Source: Heterodera schachtii
Taxonomy: Eukaryota > Nematoda > Chromadorea > Rhabditida > Heteroderidae
Length of the DNA stretch: 64,000 nt
Direction: 5' to 3'
Assembly: GCA_023374025.1 (NCBI GenBank)
Contig: SIJG01000069.1
Coordinates: 453,834 to 517,833, forward strand
The notes under the pieces are model-generated. The model searched no databases. It saw only the letters and a program-made list of their open reading frames with translations, and was not told the DNA's origin. The translations under genes and the position numbers were made by a program. Shown here in pieces: positions 22,401 through 35,400 of this stretch (its first letter is position 1; the number at the start of each line of letters is the position of its first letter).

Positions 22401-25400
22401 TAATTTATTATTAGTATGTGCTAAAATAAAATATGATTTTGCATTGACATATTTTTAATATCAAGATTTAAATAGTAAAAAAAAAAATAAAAATTTAAAA
22501 TAACCACATGGATCGAAATTCAAATGTTTGAATTTCTTTTTTGGAAAAAGTTTATCAAAGATTCGGAATTGGTCAAATTTATTATGGATTTATAATGCGG
22601 ACTTTCATTTAATCGTTAAATAATTATTTTAAAATAATGGGTATAGTTCGTTACTGATGCATTTTTACCTAATATTTAAATTACCTTTTTTAATTTAATA
22701 TAAAACAATACCTTTAACTAAAAACGGATAAATTTTGCAGAATAAAAAATATTTTTTTGGAATTTAAAAATTGGTATTTGGATTGCTTTTTTAAATAAGT
22801 AGATTTTGGGCCTATATTTTTTATTTAGACTAAATAATTGGGGTATTTTTAGATTTTTTTAACGTTTATCTCAGTTCTAATTCCTTATAATTTATTATTA
22901 TTTTTTATTGATTCAATTGTTAAGAATTTTTATTATAATCGCATGATTTTCAATTTTTGTTAATTCATTACATTATTTATTTCACTTAAATAACTGCATT
23001 CTTTAAAGGCCAATTATAAAATGGATTAAATAAAATTATTATTTTAATAAGTTTGCATCTGCAACTCGTGGGTTTTATTTACTATTTATGCTCAAGCGTT
23101 TGGTCTCGGGGTCATTACTTTAAAAATTAAACGCAATGAATGTAGCCGCATGAATACCTCTTGACAGTTTATTGTTTACAAGTTTCATTGCTGGTTATTT
23201 TTTTCTTTTAATATTACATCTTATAAATTTATATTAAAAGAAAATTGAATTATGTAATCTTTTGAAAATCGTATCATAAAATTTGCCAAAATGGGCGTTA
23301 CATAAAATTTTTTTATTTAATTTTTAAACCTATCGAATACGAAATCTGATTTGAAATTTTATAATAATTTATATTGATTAAGAATATAGTTCCACCAATA
23401 TTATAAATTAAATCAAAACTAATAAAAATATATCCGTTTTATCATTTTATTCCTTTTTACTGCCTTCTTTAATAATAATTTTTGATAAAGAAATATTATT
23501 GCAAATGTTTTACATTAAATTGATTATTAAAGAATTTTCTTCTTTCTTAAAGAAAAGATATTTTTTCTTATATGTTTTTGGAAAGTCTTTGTTATTCGAT
23601 TTTTCATATTTATATTGAAAAACTTAATCGGAAAATTAATTGAATAATTATTTCAAAAATTAAAACATCAATTTAATTTTTAAATTTTCATTTTTGATAC
23701 ATTTTTTAATGTGTTTGATTTTTAATTTTATTTAATTTTTAATTTAGTATTTAAGTATTAAAAATTCATATATTCTTATTGTATACTAAATTCTGATTAG
23801 TAGTTGAATTATAATAATTTTAATAAAGTTATTTAGCATCAACAATATTATCATAATCTATAAATAGATTTAAATAACAAAAAATTATAAAATAAAAAAT
23901 GCTTTTTAGTTGGATTAACATCTACATTTGGACCTTTTTTAAAGGTATAATTTACATAAAAAAGTGCTCGAAATTCCAAAATAATTAATTATTTTTCCAT
24001 TAATATTTCAGAAGTCATTCCATTTCTAAAGTTGTAAATTTAATCCAATATGAGATTTAGAGGAATAAAATTATTTTTTTTAAAAGTAATAAAATCTAAA
24101 AAAAATGCTTGTCCTAATCGAAGATTTAATAATTTTTTGAATCTTATCAGTTAAATATTTTATTATATTTGTTTTATTTTTTTCGGTAGATGGGTCTGAT
24201 CGCGGAATATAGATTAAAATGAAATTTCAATGTCATTTTATTTTTTGAAGCACATAATAAAAAATATTTTATATAAAATTTATTAATAAATGAAACCCAT
24301 TTGTCTAAATATGCTATAATAATTCAATCACTTTTAAAAATATATATATTACAATACATTAATAGTTACTACACTAAATGATTTAGAAAAAGATAAAATA
24401 TAAAACAATATTATAATTTAATTAATTAATTAAAATAATTATTTTTTAAATATTATTTTTATATTCGATGGCATTATTTTTTATAAACTGGCAGCGATGA
24501 GCAAGCAAAACATACATAAAAAATTAAAGAAAAAAATGATAGTAAAAAATTTTAAAAAGCGTAAAAAATAAGATAGACTAATTTTAAATTCGAATTAAAT
24601 GCTATTTGTATTTAATAATATTCATAGTATTCATTTTTTTAATTTATTATTTTATATCAACTTAATACAATAAATTATTCATTTCAAAAGTTAGTTTATT
24701 TTTAATTATTAAAAGTCTATACTATTTTATATGATTTAGTCAAAACTTAGTTAAATTCACAAATTGCCAAAAAAAAACTTATAAGGCAAATAAACAATTA
24801 ATTTTTTTTAAATAGATTTAATTTCATTTAAGATTTAAATAGTTTTTATTGAATTGTCGAAAATGCCTTTTAAAATAATTTAATAAAACCTGCTTAATGT
24901 CTTATACTTTAAATAAAAATATAAATTTAAAAAACACCTTAAATTCAAAAATATATTTTTTAAAACTTCTAAATATAAATCAGAAATTTAATACACAATT
25001 TGAAAAAAGAGAATATTATATTGTGATTGCTAAAAATGAAAACCTTGGTGCTAATGAAAGGATAAGCTTATACGAATTAAAAACTATGGAAAAAACAAAT
25101 AAATAAATATATTTTTTTAGCCTTTTTGATTTGAAATAGTGAAGTTAATATTTTGTGAAATTTCAAATTTTCTAAATTAAAGTTTTATATTGACAAAATA
25201 ATTATAAAAATTTGCTTTAAAAGTGCACAGACGAGGAACTTTATTCAAACAAAAAAAAGCTAAAAATTTATTAATATTTAAATATTTAAACTTTTTCTTC
25301 TACAAAAATCAGTAAAATGGTGAAAATTATTCAAAAAAATTAATGAAAAATTCTGTATAAAATGCAATGAAAGTAAAAAAAACAAATAAAATTTCAAAAG

Positions 25401-26004
25401 TGCACAAAAAATTGGGTTGATGAAAATGAATTATTTTAAAAATAAATTTTTACCAAATATCAAATTAGAAATTTAAACATATTATATGTGCCGATGAAAA
25501 AATTTGTAATATTTTTTCATTTTTCAATGTATATTCATCAATAACACGCCGATCACCGCTTTTAACTAAAGACTGATTTTAATATCATTTTGCCATGAAT
25601 ATATATAAAAAATTGTTTTTGGATTAATAGATGAAAATATTAAAAAACATTTAATCTTATTAATATAATTTAATTCAATAAGAAAATTATATAATTATTT
25701 TTAATGATCAAAAGCATTAAATTCGTACAATAAATTTAATAAAAAAATTTTTTAATACAATAAAAATAAATTATTTATGATAAGATACAAAAAGAAATAA
25801 ACTAAAATATTAAAAATAAATATTTAAATAAAAAAGCTTTATTAATTCAGTCGAGCACCTGTGCAGAAAATTCTTTACCCTATCAAGCTATAATGATTTA
25901 TTTTAGTTTCTAATTAAATATCTTAAATTATATTATCTATACAAAATTTAAAGCTTAGAAATTTAACCATGATCTCATTTGTTAGATATAGTAATAGTAT
26001 ATAT
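19441..26004. other. AT-rich intergenic DNA, no gene seen
   Basis: 6.5 kb of A/T-rich DNA. The 69-codon ORF at 24897-25106 is Asn/Lys/Leu-rich and unconvincing. Slightly GC-richer patches occur near 20465-20500, 20580-20640, 23046-23180, 24185-24215 and 25540-25565. Only the 20580 patch suggests anything, a decayed tRNA-like sequence. Confidence 0.65.
20583..20645 (+). pseudogene. Possible decayed tRNA or tRNA-derived SINE head
   Basis: TGGCCTAGTGG fits the Pol III A-box consensus. About 35 bases later GTTTTCAAATTTACT sits where a B box should be but is a poor match. A CTTTTAA heptamer between them resembles a Lys anticodon loop, but its flanks do not pair as an anticodon stem. Not a working tRNA. 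It may be a SINE relic or chance. Confidence 0.2.
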
Positions 26005-26446
26005 TAGCACTGGCCCTACCGCGTCGTCTCATCACGGCCACGGACGTAGCAGCAAGCACAAACACACCGCTAGTAACGGCACGTAAGACTGGGAACGAAA
26101 CCACCATCCCCAGTCAGTGTGTTATGTGCCTACCACAACAACCGCTCAACGACGCAAAGACGCCAGCACAGCCGTTAGGTCGCCCCACGAACGTGCATCC
26201 CCCGTTAGCGCAGCGAACCAACCAAGCGAGGCGGCCCGCCACCGACACATTGCCACACAGCAGCCATCCAAAGGCTTTCACATGTGCAGCACTGAGCGGT
26301 ACACCAACTCCAACGTATGAAAGCACCCCAAAAGCATGGCTCGTGAGGCAGCTGCCCCGTAATGTTGGGCAGCGTCCACAAGTCATCTCGAACGACCTGT
26401 GCCCGTCAGCGGACGGGGGCATTTGGTGGTGCCAACGCTAGCCATA
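26005..26446 (-). other. ITS1 fragment of a ribosomal DNA unit (cyst-nematode type)
   Basis: Read on the minus strand this continues from the 18S fragment with TAGCGTTGGCACCACCAAAT and ends ...CGTGATGAGACGACGCGG, GGGCCAGTGCTA. These words match Heterodera-type ITS1 as I remember it. It stops before the 5.8S gene, at an abrupt change to AT-rich DNA at 26004. The 18S-ITS1 boundary and the start of ITS1 are missing. ORFs across it on either strand are shadows. Confidence 0.8.
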
Positions 26447-26505
26447 CCGACCGAAGCCGGAAGACTAACCGTCCCCGAATTTCTCGAAATGGCTCAGTCC
26501 CGGGC

Positions 26506-26540
<35 letters not shown>

Positions 26541-26833
26541 TTCAGAGCGAGTTGATGACTCGCCCCTACAAGGAATTCCTCGTTCACGGACAATAATTGC
26601 AATGTCCGATCCCAATCACGGCAAATTTTCACCGGTTTACCAACCCCTTTCGGGGAAGGACAAGCACGCTGATTTTGCCAGTGTAGCGCGCGTGCAGCCT
26701 CGGACATCTAAGGGCATCACAGACCTGTTATTGCTCAATTTCGTGCGGCTGAACACCGAAAATCCCTCTAAGAAGTTGTGCCCACAGAAGCAATGAGCCA
26801 ACTATTTAGTAGGCTAGAGTCTCGCTCGTTATT
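26447..26833 (-). rRNA. 18S rRNA 3'-domain fragment (truncated, pseudogene-like)
   Basis: On the minus strand it begins AACGAGCGAGACTCTAGCC and runs through GATGCCCTTAGATGTCC, TTGTACACACCGCCCGTCGC and GAGCCATTTCGAGAAATTC, all universal eukaryotic small-subunit landmarks. It breaks off after CTTCGGTCGG in the helix 44 region and passes straight into ITS1. The last part of 18S (including the conserved GTCGTAACAAGGT and GGATCATTA segments) is absent. The 5' 18S is absent too, the sequence becoming AT-rich at 26834. It is therefore an isolated fragment with an internal deletion, not part of a working rDNA unit. Confidence 0.92.
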
Positions 26834-27646
26834 AATTGTTAAAAATATTGACTGGAAATCTAGTTGAAAAAAATTGAAAAATAAATTCTAAACTATAATT
26901 TAATAATCGAGAAATGATGTGATAGTTTTTTATTTTATGAGTAAATTTTTAATATTACAGTTAAATTTGCTAATAATAATCATTTACTTTGTTTTGCTCA
27001 AAAATCAGATATTAAGTATTACAACAAATGATATTTGTTAAAAATGGAAGAGAGTAAAATTTTAAAATTTTGAATTGTCCACTTTTAAAAGGAAATGAGT
27101 CGACACTGAAATTTATTATGGGCACACAAAAACATATTATAAAATTATCTATTGTTAGGAATAAATTATAATAATTTATGATGAAAAAGAATGTACAATA
27201 AGCAAATATTATTAAACCAGTTTGAAAAATTTATTAAAACATTTTTTAATTATTTTTAAATATATAATAGCTGAGAAGAAAATTTATTTAATAGTGTCCT
27301 TCAAAAGAATAATAAAATAATGAAAAATAAAACGTCCTGATACAAACCAGATGATGACGATGACACATCTGGAACACTAGACAACAAGAGAATATTCATA
27401 AAAAATTCATTAAAAAACTTATTTATAAATAAGAATTAAATTTTTTTAAAAAACATTATTACAAATCAATGTACATTAATTTCTTTAACAAACCATATCA
27501 AATAAATAATTAAAATGTGAATGACAGAAAAATAAATAAAGATACGAATTTTTCGAGTAGGATGGCAATTTTTCTCAGTTATTAATACCATGAAGACGAT
27601 AAACTTTTCAATGTACATTAAATTGCTTCAATTACATTGTGTATCG

Positions 27647-27740
27647 CCAAAATTTCATTTTTTTCTTGATAAAAAATTTTAGGTGTAAAAATTTTCATTA
27701 TTGTAAAAAAATTAAAAACTAATTAATAATTTATAACAAT
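27647..27740. repeat. Fragment of the GCCTTTTT-type element
   Basis: ATCGCCAAAATTTCATTTTT and TTCTTGATAAAAAATTTTAG, then AAAATTTTC, match the middle of the element at 5646-6243 (near 5960-6020). No ends are present. Confidence 0.55.
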
Positions 27741-28019
27741 TGACTTTTTACTCAGTTTGTTTTTGAAGTGGAAATAAATGATTTAATTTCAATTTATATT
27801 TTTAATATTTTTCAGAAATAAGCGAATTCTAAACGAACATTAAATATAAAGAATATTTTCACAAAACTAATTTATTTTTAGTGAGTTGAATTTTCTCAAT
27901 TTAATTTGTTAACAAAACCAATATCAATTTTTGATGGTCTAATAAATGTTTTATGTCGACGCTGAATAACATATTTTTTAACACAAAAAATGCTTAAGCG
28001 CTGCAAATATCTTTACGGG

Positions 28020-28110
28020 TTGACTGGATTTTAAAAAGACAGGCCCGGAACCCGGTTGCTTCAGACCATATCAGTCCGGCCCGGCCCGGTTAGAACCGAA
28101 ATCTCGGACG
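28020..28110. repeat. GC-richer patch of CCCGG words
   Basis: Words GGCCCGGAACCCGGTT and CCGGCCCGGCCCGGTT stand out from AT-rich surroundings. It resembles the word-built elements at 9970 and 61436, but no terminal inverted repeat or duplication can be placed. Confidence 0.35.
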
Positions 28111-31100
28111 TATTAAAAATTTCGAGTGAAGAGCATCATTAAAACTTCATTTCTATAAATAAGATAATTAAGAAACATTGTATTTAAATATTTTAACGAA
28201 TTAATCATTATTTTTATTTTTCATTTCATGTTGTATCTCAATGACTTCTCCAAATAATTTAATACTCTTGTCAAAATTTGAAGAATTTTCAAAGAAAATA
28301 TATAATGAATTCTCCATAAATTAATAGAGTAGAAATTTAACACTGGCCCGCTTTTTGGTCAATTTTGGGGCTGAAATAACAATTAGCTTTTAAAGCATTA
28401 TTTTAAAAAAGATAATTATTATTTAATTTATTTTAATTAAAAGTTTATTTGTTATTAATTTAATTTCTGACAGGTTACTTGAAATCTTATTAGTTTTTAG
28501 TTTTTAATTATTTTAATTTAATTACTTTAATTATTAATGTATTTTATTTTCTTGTTTTAACCTATTAAATTATGTTGTCAAAATTTTTAATTGTTTTAAT
28601 GCTCACAGCCATTCGAAAAAATTTTTAAATGCTGAATTATTAAATCAAAAAAAATTATTCAAATGTATTTTTGCTTTTAAAAGTTGAAAGTAATATTTGG
28701 CTATACAATCAGTCATTTTAAATAAACATTGATTTTTTTTTAATTTTTTAAATTAACATTAGAAATATATTTTTTTTAAAGGATTTGTTTTAAATAAAAA
28801 GTAATAAAATCATTGTTAATTAATAGGAAATTAAATTTATTGCATTATTTTTTAATGAATTAAAAAATATTTTGAATGATTTGTAAATAAAATTCAAATT
28901 ATGTACAATATGAAAAAAAGTTAACCAGTGGAGTGATTTAATTATGAATAACTCTAATGACAAATTAATTTTTATAATATTAATTTTTTTATTGTAAATA
29001 ATTATAATTCTTAATTTCATTATATATATTGAGTTAAGGATTATAAAATAATTGTTTAAAAAAGGCAAATATTAATTTAACAAAAGAAAAATTGTTATAC
29101 CAGATTAAATATTTAAATTAAGCTTTCATAATTTTGTTAATTGAATATTTAAATATGATATCATTTTGATCCAAATCAATTTCTGTCATAATTGGTTTTT
29201 GTAAATGGTCGTTAAACTTATTTATCTGAATGAATATTTTGTTAGTTTTTTATGTTTGCCTGTCTTCATATTTTATTTAATCCATTTTTTCTGATTTTAT
29301 TTTAACTTGTTCGTGTCTCTTGTTTACGTTTGCGTCAACAGGTTCAGCCTAAAACCCCAAATTAATGATTTCCAAAGCGATTGAATAAGATTTTTAACCA
29401 AAATTAAAAATTTAAAGCAAGTTATTTTCATCAAAAATCTGATACAAAATTAAAGTTTTGAAATTAATTGATTAAATGACTAAATTAAATTTAATTAATT
29501 TATCTATTCGTTTTGGCTTATTATTTTTATCATTTATTTATTTAATTTTTTTTCTTGCGATTTATTATTTTGAAGTTTCCCAAATTATTGTACATAATTT
29601 TAGTCTAATTTACACAGAATAATTTCTATTTTTTGTTAGTTATATTTTTATATATTTTTTGTTCTTGCCATTTTTGTTTAATAATAATAATTTAACTTAA
29701 ATTATTTAAAAAAGACTTCAACGTGGCGTGTAAATCCAAATATTCGTTTATTGTATTTTTATATTACTTATTAAATCAAAAATAATGCTTTATATTAAAT
29801 TTTAACATTTAAAAAAATATTAAAAATTATTCATTTTTAAAATTCGTTTTTTATATAATAAAAGTATTAATATTCCGATTATTTTATTTAACTATTCCCT
29901 CATTGAAATTTTAATATATTGTTTTGCTTTTATATATTATTTTATAGATTAAGTAATGAATATCCATCAAAATTTTCCTCATAAAGTAGAATAATTAATT
30001 AATTATTTATTTAATTAATTAATATATTTATTTTAAAAAACTATGAATAATATTATGTATTTATCTATTTTATTTTTTGAATCCATTTTTTTGTTTTATT
30101 TTGGGCTTTTTATGCATGTTTTAATAATCAATTCATTTCAGTTCAATAAACGAGGTTTAACTTTTAAATTTAATTAATCATTTAAAAAAAAATTTTCTTT
30201 ATGAAATTATTCTTTAAAAAAAATAAATTAATTTTGTTAAAAATATTTTATCTCTGCTTCATACTCTTTTAAATATTGCAGTGCATTTTTGTTAAAGGGA
30301 TTTTTTTTTAATAATATTTTCAAAGGGCTGAATATTAATATATTTAGCACTTTTTTGAATAAAAAATTTTGATTTTTTTTAATTTAAATGTCGATTTTGG
30401 TTATGAAATAAATTAATTTAAAAAATCTTCAATTCAATTCATAATTTAATAGTTTTTTAAATATAATATTTGAAAAATTTACAAAATTTAATATACAAAA
30501 TTTGAAGTTCTTTTACTGCTAAGTGATGTAAATGAGTAATAGGTCTTATTAGATAACGTTTTTTCGGTCGATTAAATGGTTATTACCATAATTGTTTTTC
30601 TAATTCACTATTATTGATATGATGGATGTCTTAAAAAAATACCAATTCATGTTTTTTTATATATTTTGTTTTTTCATATTTTTAGGAATAAATCATGTTC
30701 ACCTGCTCATTTAGCATTTATTCTTTTCAATAAATAATTTTATAAATTTCATTAAATAGGTTCTAGGAATTTTAATATTTGGAATTATTAATGGCATATA
30801 ATTTATAATGTAATATGTGAATTATGAAAAACATGATTTTTATTTTTGATTATTATTTTGTTTTTCAATAATTTATTTTTTAAGTATTTAAATTCTAATT
30901 AATCCGTTTAAATTGTATGTAATTATTTAATATAAATTTAATTGAAATGAAATACAATAAATTATAGTAAATGCATTTAATTATTTAATTATTTTTTATT
31001 TTCTTTTATGTTTCCGGTACTTTTTAAATTTATTTTCGGACAAATACTTAACAATAAATATATTAATGAATTAAAAAATGACAACTAAACATAAAATCAT

Positions 31101-31376
31101 AATTACAAAGTAACAGATTTGAATATTCACTTTAAATGAGCTTTAAAAATAAAGCATTATTTAGAAAATGATTCAAGATATTATGTTTATATTTTGTGAG
31201 AGAGTTGCAATTAAAAGGCTTTTTAAAAGAATTCATTATAACTTGACAAGTATTTTTAAAATTTATAAATTTCATTTGAATTTACAATCAAATTATTATA
31301 AATTTTATTTTAAGATAAAAAAATTTTATGGTTTTTTATTGTAATTCATTTATGGACCAGCACATAATTATCAATA

Positions 31377-31520
31377 TTGTTTTTCTATTTATGTTTTTTG
31401 TTTCATTTCTAATTTATGCAAATTATATATTCATTATCATTACGTAAATATTATTACAACAATATTGATTAAATTACTTTTTTTAACTTCATGTCTAAAG
31501 ATGTGAGTCCGCAAATTGTT
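31377..31520. repeat. Old dispersed repeat ending GTGAGTCCGCAA, copy B
   Basis: Partner of 17010-17190 in the same orientation (TTTCTAATTTATGCAAATTA, ATATTCATTAT, GATGTGAGTCCGCAA). The two match only across this interval. Confidence 0.6.
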
Positions 31521-31865
31521 ATCGCCAATGAAAAGGGTTGTTGATTTTAATTTAATAGTTTTATATATATAATTATTTCGATCGAATAACTAAAATTATT
31601 ATTATAATTCATTTATTTTTTATTCAATCAAATAATTAAAATTTTTCATTTAACTTATTTCACCTCAAAATATCTTGGCTATAACTCGGAAAATGTTGAC
31701 TGTTAGTTCGTGAGTTTAGTACTTTTATATTTTTATTGATTATAATTTGAAATTAGTGATTAATTGTTTGAAGAATTTGATTAAATCATAATTTTAAATT
31801 TTAATCTTAGTTCTTCTTTAAAAATGCAAATTAAATTTTATTAAAAAAATACTTTGGGTTCATTT

Positions 31866-32245
31866 TGGGAATGGGTGCTAGGTCGAAGGACAAAAAGTGC
31901 AAAATTTGCTAAATTTTTGAGTAAATCCACTCATAACTTTTCTCAGACGCAATAAAACTGCACAATATGGGTACCAAACGATAGCCCTAAGAAATCTCTA
32001 TAAGCCTGTCTAATTTCAAAAAATTTTATTTATTTTTTCAAGAGTTCTAGTAAAAAAAATAAATGTCATAACTTTTGAAAACTTAATAAAAATTTTTTGA
32101 AAATTAGCAGGCTAATAAAGCAATCACGGGCTATCGTATGATACCAACATTGTACAATTTGATTGCATCTAGGAAAAGTTATGAGTGGATTTAGTCAAAA
32201 TTTTAGCAAATTTGCACTTTTTATCCTTCGACCCACCAGGGAATG
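31866..32245. mobile_element. MITE with about 110-bp inverted repeats and 8-bp target duplication
   Basis: The element 31874-32237 is flanked by TGGGAATG and AGGGAATG (7 of 8 match). Arms are long and imperfect: GGTGCTAGGTCGAAGGA on the left against GGTGGGTCGAAGGA inverted from the right. Both then share AAAAAGTGCAAA, AAATCCACTCATAACTTTTC, GCAAT and GATAGCCC. It has no coding capacity. The GGTGCTA tip and 8-bp duplication resemble the element at 13570-13947 (GGCGCTA), suggesting one transposase type. A decayed right arm of this family lies at 55388-55457, just outside the LTR element. Confidence 0.82.
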
Positions 32246-32302
32246 ACGACGATCTTTTTTTAACAAGAAATCGTCACGAAAAATAATTTAAAAATTCAAT
32301 TA

Positions 32303-32413
32303 CGTATCAAATTACGGAAAATCCTAAAAATCCGTAACCCATAATCCGTAACCCCAAAAACGCCGTAATTTCCGTAATCTGTAATACGTAATCCGTAAAT
32401 ACTTCCAGCCCTG
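32303..32413 (-). repeat. CCGTAA-word repeat with a hAT-like end
   Basis: At least seven variants of CCGTAAT or ACGTAAT occur in about 100 bp. On the minus strand the patch starts CAGGGCTGGAAGTA, a typical hAT tip. No matching left tip or 8-bp duplication was found, so it is either truncated or only resembles one. A lone AGCCCAGCCCTG at 34789-34800 is similar. Confidence 0.4.
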
Positions 32414-35400
32414 ATAAATACCTATGAGCAAACTGGTATTTTTATAAAGTTATTAACAATAAATCTAAAAGTCAAAAAAAAGTTTGATTAATATTATTAA
32501 TATCCAACTTTATCAGTCATTATAAATTAATTTCAATTTTTTTATATCACGTTGACAAGTTAACCAATTATATAAATTAAAAAGATTAGAATCTGTGGTA
32601 ATTAACTTGCATATAATTCGCAAAATTTGTTGTAATTTATTAAAAAATATTTTACCATTAAAAATTCAGTAAATTACAGAAATTTAATTCATTATTAAAA
32701 CTTTGTTAGAAATTTAATTTTTTTTAAAAAGCTTTACGCTAATATGGATCTTGTTAATATAATCTGTTGATAAATTTTTATATTTTATAGAACATTAATT
32801 GGTTGTTCACATATTTTATTTAATAAACATTAACTCTACAAATAAAATAATTAATAAGAAAAGGGCTAGTAATACCGAGCGAACCGCGGAAATACCCTGG
32901 AACTGAGGCATGAAAATATAACAATAATTTTTTAAATAAATTATGCAATTCATACTGATAAAATAATAATAATGAATGAAATTTTCTTTTACTTATTTGG
33001 AGTGCCAAGAAATAAATGGCTAAAAATGTTTAAGAGGTCGTGAAAATTCAAAATTTCATGATTATGTAATTTCAATGGATATTCAATAAAAAATTTAAAA
33101 AGAAGACTATTTTAGAAATACAAAACTTTCAATTAACGAAAGAAAAAAATATTTTCAATGTAGAAATATACTAAAGCCGTTTACGAAATGTTTATTAAAT
33201 TCAATATTTGATATATTTGATGTCTCGTTGTGATTTGTGAGAAAACAATAATTTTTTCGCACTGAAAAAAACATTTTTCAAAGAAAATATATTTTAAATA
33301 GAAAATTCGAACACGAAAATTGTTTTGTACCAATTTCGAATTCTCCAAAATTTACAGTTTTAGGATTTTATATATTTTAGGATATTTTTCAAATATGTGA
33401 AAAAATCTAATGAAACAAATATTTTAACATTTAAATTTAAATAAAAAATATATGAGCAATTTATAAACTCAGATACAAATAAAAAATGCGATAGATTTAA
33501 ATAACATAAAAAAACAAAATACCTTTAATTAAAAATAATACCTAAATTAAAATTTACATAATGCTTTATTATGTTTGTTAATTTTAAACAAAAAATCTTT
33601 AAATAAATTATTTTGTGCTTTGCTCTTTTCGGCGCCTTTTTGACAGAAGTTAAAAACGAACACAAATGAAAAATCCTCAAAATTCTACAATATTTAAACA
33701 AATTTGATAACAATTATTGCAAAGAGATTTATTTAAATGATTAAATAATTTCATATTTATTTTAAATTAACATAAAAAATAATTTAGAAGTTTTGCATGT
33801 CAGATAAAATGAAATAAAATATCCTTTTCATACAAACGATGTTTATAATTGTTTAGTAAAAGTGATTAGTTATTATTTTAAATTAGTAATTAAAACATTA
33901 AAATAAAGCCCGATTTTAAAACTAGTAATTTTTTACAATTTATAAAAGAAAAACGCTACTAAAGAGAATATTATATGAAAATGAAATATTTATATAGAAA
34001 ACTCAAATAAATTTAATATAAAAATATGAGTAAAGAAAAAATAACAAATTACTAAAGTTACTTTGGTAATGCATTCATATTTTAAATTTAATATATTCTG
34101 TTTTATTAAAGAAAATAAACAAACTTTTATCATACTTACAAAATTTTTAACCGTCAACAACATATAGACAATAACCAGAAGGAAAATCGAAAAAATTCCT
34201 TAAATGGGTTAATGAATATCAGTTTTTTAATTATGTTCTAATTATTTTAATAAAATTGAAAAAGTAGTTATTATTTGAAAAAAGTATTTTAAATTGATGA
34301 AAAATTTGGAATAAATAAATTTTAACTTACTAATAACAAATAAAACCCGAAATAATTAATAATATTTAAAATATATTATTTATAAAAATTTTTTATTACA
34401 ATAATGAAAATATATAATGCCGTCAAAACATAATTATATTTTTAATGCGTAAATTTATAAAATAAAAAGCACCAAAAAGCGTAAAATAATAATTATTTTA
34501 TATAGAAATCTCAAAATTAAATTTTATTTAAAATAATAAAAGATGTTTGGTTAAATGACAGTTATTGGTTTTTTATTATTATTCTTCCTTTATTATTTTG
34601 TGTTTTTTTAATACAATAATTATTTTAATAAATTTAAATCACAAATCAATTATTTTTTAATGTAATTTTTTCGTAAAGTTTTTCCTTTTTTATTTTTGGC
34701 AATGGCACTTATAATTTTGAATTTGAAATAAGCAGTGAACAAAAATATCACCTTTCTCCTTTCTCCTTTCATTTTTTATTTTTCGTTTAGCCCAGCCCTG
34801 AAGTGAAAAACGAATACAAATAAATGGTTGGAAAATACCAAAACAAAATTTATTAAAGAAAAAAGAAATCGTAATATTCCAAATAAATTATATAATAAAA
34901 AAATATATATTTATATTTAATAAACAATAATTGAATAAAATCATAAAAAATACCAAAGTTTAATGATTTAAATTAACAGAATTATGAAATAAAAGAATAT
35001 TAATTATAAATGACTAACAAAATATCGGACAGATTGAAAAATAATAAATATACAATTACTATAAGTTTGAAATTAATGTAATTTAAATCAGGTCAACAAC
35101 TATAAAAACAAATAATTAAACATATTGTTTTTTAATAAAAAAAAATTATTCTATATTATAATTTATTTAATTTTATTTCTTTAATTTTTGTTTTTATGAC
35201 TATTCAATTTGTTCATAGAAAATTATTATTTATGTGCACCTAATTTAATCTGATATGTAACATTAAAAGGCTTAATAGATTATCACAATTTAAAAATTGA
35301 CACTAATTATAATTATGTTAAACACCCAAAATGTTAAATGTGAATAAATTGGTCAAATTAATTCTTTGTCACCGCTCCGAAAAAAAAAACCGTCAAAGAA

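Larger units (their letters stand above)
26834..31376. other. AT-rich intergenic DNA, no gene seen
   Basis: No convincing ORF; the 82-codon minus-strand ORF at 28820-29068 is Ile/Asn/Leu/Phe-rich noise. A 7-bp inverted repeat CCAGATG/CATCTGG with a 12-base loop lies at 27347-27372. Two repeat-derived patches (27647-27740 and 28020-28110) are listed separately. Confidence 0.65.

Noticed and set aside
26114..26796. Several ORFs on both strands of 60-144 codons
   Set aside because: They lie across the 18S/ITS1 fragment and are shadows of ribosomal sequence.
34789..34800. AGCCCAGCCCTG as a hAT end
   Set aside because: No opposite end or 8-bp duplication found.
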